A stretch of 64,000 bases of DNA from Trametes villosa. Lineage: Eukaryota > Basidiomycota > Agaricomycetes > Polyporales > Polyporaceae. A program made the translations under genes and the position numbers. The stretch lies in assembly GCA_002964805.2 (NCBI GenBank), contig PUDQ02000033.1:310001-374000 (forward strand). The letters run 5' to 3'. Of this stretch, positions 46,375 to 55,498 are shown one piece after another. Within the stretch, counting starts at the first letter, position 1. The number at the start of each line of letters is the position of its first letter. The notes under the pieces are model-generated. The model had not been told where the DNA came from. It was given only the letters and a program-made list of their open reading frames with translations, and searched no databases.

Positions 46375-47626
46375 GGTTATAGCAGAGTGCGGGAATGGAA
46401 TATGTAAGATATGGTGAGGTATTGGGAGGCGGTAGGAGTTCACGGAATCGACTACGAGGCTGGTTGAGTGATTGGCTTCCGCCGTCGCGAGATCTTTATA
46501 TACAACCAGGTATCCAGAGTGGAGTGTAGGAGCGCGACGGCATCGCAAGCCGGGGACGTCGTATAGACTCGTGTTCGCCACAACTGACAACATACCATGT
46601 GTCTCCTGCTCCGTGGAGTCTTGCTTCGACGTTGTTTGTTTCCGTGTTGCTTCTGGGATGCGGCATCTGCTCTCGTGACAACCTCGCTCCAGCGGAGCTG
46701 TTCGGAGAGGGGCGGCGGGATACCACGATCAGCGATGGCGGGCCGTAGAGTATCCGCTATGTCATCCTCGACCATCGAGCACGCACGTGTTGGTGGGGTC
46801 GCCGCAGAGGCTCTGCAGGAGTGGCTGCGTGCCGAGGGGGAGCGAGAAGATGCAGTGGAGGTCGAGGTGGAGAATATATTGACGGCTGGAGCAGAACAAG
46901 GTGGGGCCTTGCCGTATACTGCGAACCGTCGTGGGTCACCGGATCGCCACGAGAGCCGCCCACGGGTTACCAAGCGCCCCTCGGGTGCAGAGGTCCGACA
47001 TCGGCGAGTACGAACCTGACACTGTACATGATAGTAAGCATGTCGCCTTTGAGGAGAGCTTCCAGCGTACAAGCCAACATCTAAGATGATCCGAGGGGGG
47101 GGCAAACTTGTCGGTTGAAACGTCGAACGATGAGGTTAGAGTTTCCGAGCGTGTATGTCGTCTAGCGGGCTCACCGGCGAAGAACCCACCACGAGATGTC
47201 CGCCGAAGCAGGCCCTCCTACAAATGTACATGCCGCCGCGGTCGGCGGAGACTCAGCACGTACTATTTCTGCGATAGTGATGGCGACGAGTGTGGGTTTC
47301 GACGGCGAGCGGTGCGCTAGCGCAACCTCTACACGTAACACTGGTGCTGATGTGAGGATTGTCGAGGTCCCTGTAAACTTGTCAGTGTCGTTTGAACGGT
47401 TTCTTTAGAAGCTGATCCACGCATGCTCCGTACACAAGGCGCATACACGCCGCTGATGACTGCGCTGCTGGTGCGCGTGTTCGAATAGCCTGTATTGTAT
47501 GGAGGTCAAATGCCATCGACTCGGAGTGTCGCAGGAACCAGCCTCTCGATCGATTCGTCAAGGCGTTAGTATCGCCGCCACCACCATTGGTGAAACGAGA
47601 GACAAAGTCGAAATTCGATATCCAGC
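46375..47626. other. 1.25-kb spacer upstream of the Nis1-like gene
   Basis: Has overlapping open frames on both strands, the longest a minus frame of 217 codons (46452-47105) starting with TTG. They are arginine-rich, compositionally driven and carry no domain; I call no gene. No repeat structure was noticed. Confidence 0.45.
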
Positions 47627-48532
47627 TTACGTGTAGCAGTCTCTGTACATGACGATATACCGTTCGGCTTCCTGCTCCTCCACATACTCCGGAAACACGG
47701 CTGTCAGGATCCTGTTCCACCGCCCCTTCCGGTATTGCGGAAGGAAAGTGCCTTTGGTTAGTTCCCTGCATCATGACATCAGTGCTGCCGCGTTCAACAA
47801 GCCACAAGCGGGGACATACCAGTAGTCCGGCATCCACGCGCACGATTCCCAGTCGACAATACCAGTGATGTCCCAGTCGTCATCCACGAGTATGTTGTGA
47901 GGGCCGAGGTCGTTGTGCGTCAAGCAGATCCGACGAGGCCGGGAATGGGCGCGCTTGATGGTCTCGTGAATCAACTCGGCGTTCGCTTCTGGCGGGATAT
48001 TCATGCGAGCACGCGCGAGGAGGAATCGGTGGAAAGAGTGGACGTCAGCGAACGGGCCGAGGGGCGGAGCTCCGAAGGCCATGCGCTGGCAATAGATGGG
48101 CCCTTGGTCGAAACCGCAAACTGCAGGGCTGGGAGGGGGTAGAGCCCGAAGAGGCGCGAGCATACGGGAGAGCTGGCCGCTCAGCCGCTGTTCCACCTCG
48201 GGGGTTATCGCGGTATACAAGTCCGCGAGGTTGGACCCGGGGAGCCGCGACATGACGATCCAGGTCTTGTCGCCGACAGCGAAGCAGTCGATGATAATAG
48301 GGACGGGGAGAGAGGTGCGGGAGCCGACGAAGTGCGTGGCCTGGGCTTCCGTCGGGCGGACGAGCGGTCCGTACTTGACGTACATCCCTCCCGGGATTCG
48401 TTGGGTAGCACTCTCGCATGCCCAGCGTTGCGCACCCACATGGGCGAGATACTGCCATAGTCCGCGGCGGATGCACAGAGGGAGTGCGGAGACAATGAAC
48501 GACAAGATGCGGTATACGAAGCGAGGCGTCAT
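47627..48532 (-). CDS. phosphotransferase-like kinase (APH/choline kinase fold), copy 1
   Basis: About 285 residues, starting MTPRFVYRILSFIVSALPLC at 48532. The protein-kinase-like fold is clear: IPGGMYVKYG (nucleotide-binding lysine), ATHFVGSRTSLPVPIIIDCF, KTWIVMSRLPGSNLADLY and then AVCGFDQGPIYCQRM. The catalytic HNDLGPHNILVDDDW (HxDxxxxN) and metal-binding ITGIVDWESCAWMPDYW follow. A GTATGT..TGCAG intron then gives ELTKGTFLPQYRKGRWNRIL and ends YRDCYT at 47627. Fungal genomes hold many of these APH-like kinases, whose substrates are unknown. It has a close paralogue at 51300-52220. Confidence 0.88.
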
Positions 48533-48887
48533 GTCCCGTCGAGTTCAAGCAGAGTAGTTCAATAGCAAGTGCTGCTAAATGATGCATGCATGTCAGTGCC
48601 AAAGGACGGTAATTGTGATAGGCTCAGACCGCAACAACATACCTACCCCGGTCCACGAATTCTTGAGCTGCGTAGCACTTGAAGGACTTGGAGAGATACG
48701 GTCGGAGTCCCGAGACGCAGGTATGACTGTCTAGTACTAAGACTGTCTAGCAACAGAAGGAGTATGGCAGCTGCAGTGGCCAGTGCTCCGAAACCCGAGG
48801 TCAGACATGAGACGTAACGTACGTGGGCGTTCATTTCAAAGGTGAATGGGCGTCTATACGAGCGTGTGAGCGCTTCACCCGGAGCGC

Positions 48888-48895
48888 GGCAGAGC
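48888..48895. repeat. left target site duplication
   Basis: GGCAGAGC directly left of the element, identical to 49394-49401. Confidence 0.85.
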
Positions 48896-48930
48896 AGGAC
48901 CTGGGAAAATACACTAAGAGCTCACATGCC
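48896..48930 (+). repeat. left terminal inverted repeat
   Basis: 35 bases, matching the reverse complement of 49359-49393 at 34 positions. Confidence 0.9.
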
Positions 48931-49358
48931 GGAATCCCCGAAAATGGGCCCGGAGGGCCCGAAAAGTTACATGCAAATCCCCGAAAACGGGGCCGGGAGA
49001 GCCCCAGCTTAGATCCCGAAAATGACCCTCAGGCCGAATGGATACATGCCGGACCCCCGAAAGTAAGTCTCCTTCCGCTCGCCGAGGCTGCGGGCAGCGG
49101 ACCGGCCCAGCACTCTTACCAGCCAGCCGTCCGAGCGGCGAGAAACTAGCTTTCCAGCACAGCAGAAGCCGGAAAACTTGCTCTGCGTTAGTCCCAAAAC
49201 AGCCGACCGGGCGATTTTTTGAGCGCCAACAGGGCGCTTACGAGTAGGTTACATGCCCTGAAACCCCGATTCAGGCGAAGCCGGCCGCAAGTTGCGTGAA
49301 AATCCCCGAAAACCGACCAAATCGGGACACCCGAAAATGGGCCAAAACGCCTCCAAAT

Positions 49359-49393
49359 GGCATGCGAGCTCTTAGTGTATTTTCCCAGGTCCT
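49359..49393 (-). repeat. right terminal inverted repeat
   Basis: Inverted copy of the left end, followed directly by the second GGCAGAGC. Confidence 0.9.
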
Positions 49394-49401
49394 GGCAGAG
49401 C
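49394..49401. repeat. right target site duplication
   Basis: GGCAGAGC directly right of the element, identical to 48888-48895. Confidence 0.85.
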
Positions 49402-50323
49402 GCGGCGCACTTGCGAACGCCTACACCGTGACCCCGACCGTGAGCGGCCGCTGCGTGACTGTGCTCTATTTCTACTCTGCGAACTGGCCTTCACGGCAAC
49501 GCGCTTCAAACCAGGAGTGCTTGATAATGCATTAATGCGCGAAGTGCCTCATGGTACGGGTAGCTGCCGCTCAGTTACTATTCTTGTTGATTCCCAGGCT
49601 AACTTGACCTCCCTCTCCCGCTAGGCTCCGAGATGCAGCACCGCGGTTCGCGGTGGTCCCCTGCTCTCGTGACGGCTCTGGCTTGTTTTGACTGGTCATA
49701 AGGCCACCGGCGCGGTGTAGAAACTCGGATGCTACAGTGGATGAGAGTGTGCCGGCCACACTCGGATTTACAAGGCGGTACGAGTCCTTGTCCTTCGACC
49801 ACGCCCAAGCTCTATGTCGAAATAGCAGCCAGTGCCGAGCGAGTTTCTCATTGGGCTGCTCATAGACCTATATCCCGCCAGACCAAGTCATTTGAGTTCG
49901 ACGGCACTCGACATCCAGGCAGTCCCGCTGCCAGGCGGTTCAGTGGCGCTCGGCGCAGCGTATGTTTTCAAACCCGGCTGTCCGCGTGTCACCGGCGGAC
50001 GGCAAAGTGGGGTACAGGTCGCTGTGAACATCGCACGCGGATGTTTTTCAAGCGATTTCGAGGTTCTCATTGGGACGCGGCGCTGCAATCTAGTGAGGAC
50101 AGGGTTACGATATTCCTACATGCGCGCATCGCGAATGACTGCGCCGTCGACGAAGGTAGAGATACGCCGCGGAGACTGCTGCATAGAGCGCTCACGAGGA
50201 CGTAGTATACAAGTTCGCAGTCTATGGCCAGTCAACAGCACCTCATCACAATCGCCTCCAGGAGCTTCGAATAGCGAACAAGAACAGTCACCACCACACC
50301 CGCATCGCTCTCAGCTCTTCATC

Positions 50324-50866
50324 ATGGCCTCTAACAAGCCGATCAAGGTCGAACCCCTGCCCCAGTACCCCGAGATCATCCTCGCCCTCAACCTACTGAG
50401 GACCGAGCCCCTCGCCTTCCACTGGCTGATCTTCGTCCCCAACACCGATGCGACTCGGAACCGGGTCAGCGCCGGGAACAAGCTGCACGCCGTGGACGGC
50501 GGCAACGGCACCTGGTCCTACGACTTCTCCCCCTTCACGCTCGCCACCTCGGCCTCCGTGGCGGTCGCCGCCGTCCTGGGGAACCTCCCTTCGGGGAAGA
50601 CCGCCGAGGACCTCAGCGCGCTTCTCAAGACCATCCCCATGGCAGTGCCCGCCGTCGATGCGGCGCGCGAGCCGCAGTTCACCTGCCGCGTGTGGGCTCG
50701 CGAGGCCGCGCGCCGCATGCACGCCGGAGGATACATCAACTGCCCGGACGTCGACGCGCTCGAGAAGGAGATGCTGAAGCACGGGCAGGAGGCCGCGAAG
50801 AAGATCGACGACGACACGTTCCAGAAGGCCACCCTCGTCCACTTGCAGAGCTCGCGCGCTGTCTAG
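50324..50866 (+). CDS. hypothetical protein with HWLIFVP-type motif
   Basis: Intronless, 180 codons from ATG at 50324 (MASNKPIKVEPLPQYPEIIL). The N-terminal half has LAFHWLIFVPNTDATRNRVS, KLHAVDGGNGTWSYDFSPF and LATSASVAVAAVLGNLPSGK. The second half has LLKTIPMAVPAVDAAREPQF, TCRVWAREAARRMHAGGYIN and CPDVDALEKEMLKHGQEAAK. The order H-W-(V/I)-F-V, a HA(V)xGG...W segment, a small glycine-lysine loop, then TCRVW with a helix resembles a fungal family of short proteins with a possible papain-like or NlpC-like layout, but I cannot name it with certainty. No signal peptide or membrane segment. Codon use is strongly C/G-ending, as in highly expressed genes here. Confidence 0.75.
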   Translation: MASNKPIKVEPLPQYPEIILALNLLRTEPLAFHWLIFVPNTDATRNRVSAGNKLHAVDGGNGTWSYDFSPFTLATSASVAVAAVLGNLPSGKTAEDLSALLKTIPMAVPAVDAAREPQFTCRVWAREAARRMHAGGYINCPDVDALEKEMLKHGQEAAKKIDDDTFQKATLVHLQSSRAV

Positions 50867-51299
50867 TGATGTACGACGGACAGTGGATCGGAACAGACAG
50901 GGTCTCGGAACACGGTTATGAAGGCTCGTTTCGTCTCGGTGGTACATGTGTCTGGTGGGATTGGGGTGGTTCGTGCTGGGGGGGAAGATGGTTGCTTCGG
51001 GAAGTCGGGTGGGGCGGAGGTTCGCGCGGGGAGAGAACGGTGGTTTGTGTAGTGTCGAAGTAGAGTTTGCGTACGAGTTTCTGCGGCAATGTTACATTGT
51101 ATCCGCCTAAGGTATTCAGTCGGACGGCGTGTGTATACAACCGCTCGTGTCAATGGTGAACGATGGCAGTCACACCTGACCAAACTGACCCGGCTCGGGC
51201 TCGGCATACGTACTTCGGGCACACGCCTTTTGCATCGGGGAAGTGACAAGCAACGAAACGTGTTAAGTGGTACCACCTACATACGCTACCACGCTGAAA
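50867..51299. other. convergent spacer
   Basis: Between two converging stops. A G-rich run on the plus strand lies near 50950-51040. No gene was supported. Confidence 0.45.
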
Positions 51300-52220
51300 C
51301 TAGGCGTAGCAACGTCTATACGAAACAATGTACCTCTCCGCTTTCAGCTCCTCGGTGTACCCCGAGAATGCGGACGTCATGATTCTTTCCCAGCTCCCGT
51401 CTTGAAACTGGTAAAGAAAGGTACCTTTGGTAAGCTCCCTGGGCTCTCGAATTAGCACTGCTTGACTTCCCGAGCAACAGAGTTGAACGCACCAGTAGTC
51501 CGGCATCCACGCGCATGCTTCCCAGTCGATGATCCCCGTGATGTCCCAGTCTTCGTTCACGAGGATGTTGTGAGGGCCGAGGTCATTATGCGACAAGCAG
51601 ACCCGGTGGGGACGGGAATGGGCCCGCTTGATTGTCTCGTGTATGAGCTGCGCGTCCTCTTGGTCGGGGATTTGCAAGGTTCCAGCACGGTAGAGGATGC
51701 CTCGGTGGAAGGCGTCGATGTCTTCGAATGGACCGACGGGGGAGGAGCCGAGAGCCAGGCGCTCGCAGAAGATGGGTCCCTGATCGAATCCGCATACCGC
51801 AGAGGTTGGTGGAGCAATAGCACGGAGGGGCGCCATGATGTGGGCGAGCTGGCCACTTAGTCGCTCCTCGACCTCGGGAGTTATGTCCATGTAGTAGTCT
51901 GCAAGGTTATCTCCGGGAAGACGCGACATGATAATCCACGTCTGATCCCGGTGTGTTTCGTCCTTGACGGAGAAGGTGTCGACAATAACGGGTACAGGGA
52001 GCGATGTGTGGGTGCTGACGAAGTGTGTAGCCTGCGCCTCCACCGGACGGATGTGTGGCCCGTACTTGACATACATTCCGCCTGGAATGCGTTGGGCGCC
52101 CAATCCCTGCCAACGTCCTGCGCCAACTTGAACGAGATACTTCCACACTCTGAGGCGCATGCGCAGCGGTATGGCGGTGACCATATAGGACAGCACACGA
52201 TATATGAATTGGGGCGCCAT
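51300..52220 (-). CDS. phosphotransferase-like kinase (APH/choline kinase fold), copy 2
   Basis: Close paralogue of the kinase at 47627. The ATG at 52220 (MAPQFIYRVLSYMVTAIPLR) aligns with the start of copy 1, although the open frame continues 29 codons upstream. Conserved elements are IPGGMYVKYGPHIRPVEAQA, TWIIMSRLPGDNLADYYMDI, AVCGFDQGPIFCERLALGSS, the catalytic HNDLGPHNILVNEDW and ITGIIDWEACAWMPDYW. A 54-base GTGCGT..CCCAG segment with a CTAAT branch site follows. It reads in frame, but removing it gives YWELTKGTFLYQFQDGSW, exactly matching copy 1, so it is an intron. The end is SYRRCYA at 51300. About 290 residues. Substrate unknown. Confidence 0.87.
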   Translation of the reverse strand: MAPQFIYRVLSYMVTAIPLRMRLRVWKYLVQVGAGRWQGLGAQRIPGGMYVKYGPHIRPVEAQATHFVSTHTSLPVPVIVDTFSVKDETHRDQTWIIMSRLPGDNLADYYMDITPEVEERLSGQLAHIMAPLRAIAPPTSAVCGFDQGPIFCERLALGSSPVGPFEDIDAFHRGILYRAGTLQIPDQEDAQLIHETIKRAHSRPHRVCLSHNDLGPHNILVNEDWDITGIIDWEACAWMPDYWCVQLCCSGSQAVLIREPRELTKGTFLYQFQDGSWERIMTSAFSGYTEELKAERYIVSYRRCYA

Positions 52221-53543
52221 GAGTCGGACAAGCGGAGAAATCTGTCGAAAGCGGACTGCGTAGTGTTGAACATCTGCACATCTCGTTAACCTCGTATTAT
52301 TGAGCATACCTGCTATATCGTCAAGTGGCCTGAGAGTATCCTGGTAGATCGACGCTACGTGGGCGGGGTTGTTGGTGTGCTGGGAGCTTTGAGAGAAGTT
52401 GAGCGACGAGCGTCAGTAATAGTAGTACTACGTACTAGCTAGGCTCGGACTCGGATCCATCAACGTGCGCAAACCCCGACATAAGTACCCGCTTCACACG
52501 CTGGATCCAACTTCTCAAGCGCCCAACACCAACGGTGCCACCCAGCTGGTGCTAGGCTGGGCCCGAGGGCCCGAGGGCCGAGCTGCTGCTGCCAGTGGGC
52601 AAGCGTGGTACACACTGTGACAATTATATGGCATCGTCGCCATGGTATTGTACTTATGCGCTTCGTACCGCCGAGCCACTCACATAGTCATGTATGAGTC
52701 CGAGCTGGCTGCTCAGGTGCTGCTCGGTTTCCGAGATTATCCTGGAATAGGAGCCCGCCGCCGGATCGTATCCCGGAAGACGGGACAATTGAACGATCCA
52801 GGTTTTGCCGTCGACGTTGAGGCAGTCGAAAACCACAGTAACAGCCTGTATGCCTGAGGAGAGAATGGTGTTAGGATAACTGCATGGAGAATGAAACTAG
52901 CGGTCGTCGAAGGCAAGCTGAGAGGACGCCATTCGACGTCGGACCACTGCCACTGCTATGATATAATTGCTTGGCACTGTTTGTCCGTATGGGAACGCAC
53001 GCGCGCCTTTTTGGTCGCCTCTCAAGTCTATGAATTCTTTCATCCAGGTGCCCTCGTGCCAGGGACACGGTTTCGATGTCTCGTGTGATATAAGTATAAG
53101 GTGTACATACTCGTAGGCAAATTTGCGAGTGCTGTTTTGGACAGGTGCAAGAGTGACGGACGCATCATGCCCTGTCCTTCGATGCGGGTTTGCCAGTGCG
53201 TACCAGCCTGCGGCCGGAAACTCTAGTACTGATATGAGACACAAGTAGTTCTTCCCGATGTACCCGACGGGCTCTGTGCGTTTTGTCGTAGTCACGCCAT
53301 GGTCAACGTGAGGAAGTTTATTCGGAACGAGGGGAACCGTTGAGTCGGTGCCCTCAACGCCCACTCGAAACGGATGGGGACGAGCCTACGCAATCTGCAT
53401 AACTGAGAAGTTAGATACTTGTCTGTAACTAACCCTGTCCGTTGGCACATATCGAGACCCTCAAGTTGAGTACTGTCAAAGTACACACGCTCCTGGGCAA
53501 ATGGGAGCACACTCTGCATTGCAGTGGTTACTACAGGTTTAGC
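52221..53543. other. spacer with a kinase fragment
   Basis: Contains the phosphotransferase fragment at 52654-52860. A minus reading frame at 52897-53364 begins with GTG and has no domain I recognise. Nothing else is supported. Confidence 0.45.
52654..52860 (-). pseudogene. fragment of a third phosphotransferase-like kinase
   Basis: The minus strand reads AVTVVFDCLNVDGKTWIVQL SRLPG...ISETEQHLSSQLG. This lines up with residues of about 80-125 in the two complete kinases (IIIDCF..GDKTWIVMSRLPG, then TPEVEQRLSGQL). One codon is inserted between IV and SRLPG. The upstream nucleotide-binding half and the downstream catalytic HND block are missing. It lies on the same strand, 430 bases upstream of copy 2, so it is probably the remnant of a third tandem copy. 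Confidence 0.7.
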
Positions 53544-54982
53544 TCACGAGCAGCTACAGGTGTTGACATCTGCCGTCAGCCCCTGAGGGCATGTGCCGTC
53601 TGCGGAGTCACTAATTTCAGCACTACGAAAGGAACACAGCATCCGGGGTATGGGAACTTACCCGCCCCGAAGGCAAACAGCCCCAAGTTAACACTCCCGA
53701 ATATTCCGGCATTCACGCCGTCCAGCTGGGGCCGCACCACTCCAGCCAACTCGGGGTTCCGAGGGGTGCGCAGGCAGAAGGGCGTGCTCGGGACGACGCC
53801 GTTGATGTTCAGCGCGTTACGCGGGTGACTCGCGTACGCTACCGCGTTCGCAATGAGCGCGTCGGTGTTCGTGACCCCCGGCGAGCGCGCGAAGTCGATC
53901 ATGGCGTCCGCGTTGTCCTGCTGCGCGCACGGGTCGGCGTCGGCGAGGAGCGCGTTGATGCCGTCGACGCCGGCGAGCTGGACGCAGGGCTCGTTCGTGA
54001 AGATGTCGCCCCCGCTGGCAAGCTGCGAGAGACATCAGTGTCTGCTGGGGGTAGTGATGAACCGTTGGAGGGCTTACGCAGAGGTCTTGCCAGGATTGGG
54101 CAACGGCGGGGAGGTCGTCTTGCGCGATGCGCCTGGACAAGGTCGAGTTGCTCACGATATCGGTGGGCGAAGCCGATGCTGCTGCGCTTGCAGTTCCATT
54201 CGCAGTGGAAGTAGGCGTGATGGTAGCATTGCTGGAAATTGTCGATACGACTGAGTCGCTGCTCGAGGAGGAAGAGTTGGATGTAGAGAGCGTGGTCGAC
54301 GGGGTGGAGGAGTCGGATACAGAGAGCGTGCTCGACGGGGCGGAGGTATCCGAGGACGCGGCAGACGCGAAGACAGAAGATGTCGGGAGTGCGCCGCCGG
54401 AAGCGAGCGCCAAGCACGCAGGTGGCACAATGGGGATATCGAACGAGATGGAGGTCGCGGTCGGTTGCGTAGCGCTGTCCGTGGCGTTGGTAGCGTTACT
54501 GGCTGAGGAGTCGGTAGCAGATGGAGGAGCGGTCGAGTCCGTGACAGACGCAGTGACGCTTGCGAGGGTGTCGGTGGCGTTCAAAGCTGCGCTGTCCGTC
54601 GCGGAGGCGTCAACGGTAGACCCGGTTGCAGAAGCGAAGGAGTCGGTCGTGTTCACAGCAGTGGAAGAGTCGGTCGCCGCGGCGGAGGCAAGCGTATCCG
54701 TCACACTTCCTGACACATCGGTGCCCGAAGAAACGAGCGTTGCGTTCGCAGAAACCGCTGAGGTGGTGAGAGCCGCAGAGGTCGCCGAGGCAATGGCAGT
54801 GGAGGTCGCGGTGCCTACAACGGTTGTCGGCAGTGACAGGGTGGTGCTCCCCGAAAGACTGTTAAAATCAAGCATGAGTGCACAGCTAATAGGCTAGCGT
54901 AGCGAAGGACATACATCGTGATCGGGAGTGCTTGCACGGAGAGGGCAAACGTGATGAGTGTGAAGAGATATGAAGGACCCAT
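53544..54982 (-). CDS. secreted Ser/Thr-rich protein with the same conserved C-terminal cysteine domain
   Basis: Signal peptide MGPSYLFTLITFALSVQALP at 54982. After an intron come about 290 residues very rich in Ser, Thr, Ala and Asp, mucin-like and likely heavily O-glycosylated, with a short island FDIPIVPPACLALASGGALP. The dibasic LSRRIAQDDLPAVAQSWQDL precedes the C-terminal domain: CVQLAGVDGINALLADADPC, DNADAMIDFARS, HPRNALNINGVVPSTPFCLR, PELAGVVRPQLDGVNAGIFG, then across an intron GTCPQGLTADVNTCSCS-stop at 53544. This domain also ends the gene at 28856-30374. It carries no visible catalytic motif. A cell-wall or extracellular role is inferred. Confidence 0.85.
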
Positions 54983-55498
54983 TGTGAAGGAAGATGCGCA
55001 GTTAGAAGTGTGGGCAAAGTTATGAGGAGAACCTAGGATAGAACGAAGTGCAACGACACAAAACAGCTGTAGAGGCGAATGGAGAGCACCTGGCTCGCTG
55101 GTGGTACAAGCCGCTGCATGATTTGGCTTTATAGGCGTACCCCTTGCGCGGACAGACCTAAGCACGTAACATCAGCGACAGCGAGCGAGACAACTCGCTG
55201 TCCTATGTAGCCAGAGTTGACGAAGGCGTGAACATATGTCCGCGAGGTAGGACGTTCCGTGAATGTCGCTGACAGTGGCAGCACCGCATGTCGAGACAGC
55301 GCCTTTGCCTTTCGACGCGCCGGGGTACCTGTCAATTTCCAGGTATTGATCAACTCTGGAACGTGCCGAGTTCAGGACGTGGATGGGAAGTACTGTGGCA
55401 CACACCACCTCGTCAGAAAAGCGCGAATTGGGCGTAGGGCTATTATCCGAAATATTATACCACAACCGTCGTATGAGGATAGGGAGAAACAAAGCCAT
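54983..55498. other. spacer between secreted-protein start and uL3m stop
   Basis: A 108-codon minus frame with an ATG (55172-55498) lies just past the uL3m stop but shows no domain, and I do not call it. Promoter of the secreted-protein gene. Confidence 0.4.

Larger units (their letters stand above)
48896..49393. mobile_element. non-autonomous DNA transposon (MITE) with 8-bp target site duplication
   Basis: The element begins AGGACCTGGGAAAATACACT and ends with its inverted copy. The terminal inverted repeats are 35 bases (48896-48930 and 49359-49393) with one mismatch. The flanks carry a perfect direct duplication GGCAGAGC at 48888-48895 and 49394-49401. Length is 498 bases. It has no reading frame with a transposase. 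Inside are repeated (C)CCCGAAAA motifs, all on the same strand, near 48936, 48979, 49015, 49055, 49304 and 49330, several preceded by CATGC. An 8-bp duplication fits hAT or KDZ (Kyakuja/Dileera/Zisupton) superfamilies; the terminal sequence does not let me choose. The near-identical repeats suggest recent insertion. Confidence 0.85.
48533..50323. other. spacer with inserted transposon
   Basis: Carries the 498-base element at 48896-49393 with its 8-base target duplication. On its left a minus frame of 63 codons (48643-48834, true ATG) encodes a hydrophobic N-terminus with leucine runs, but no gene is supported. On its right the 900 bases up to 50323 show no gene. The last 150 bases should be the promoter of the next gene. 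Confidence 0.45.

Noticed and set aside
46452..47105. 217-codon minus-strand frame upstream of the Nis1-like gene
   Set aside because: Begins with TTG, is arginine/serine-biased and shows no domain or splice support.
48889..48894. 6-base target duplication GCAGAG with a 36-base repeat as the transposon border
   Set aside because: Shifting the border by one base gives a longer perfect duplication of 8 bases, which fits known superfamilies better.
54127..54897. 256-codon plus-strand frame rich in Val, Ala and Glu
   Set aside because: Complement of the Ser/Thr-rich repeat region of the secreted protein. The composition is forced by that repeat.
55172..55498. 108-codon minus-strand frame with an ATG
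   Set aside because: Starts right after the uL3m stop in its 3' region, with no domain or splice support.
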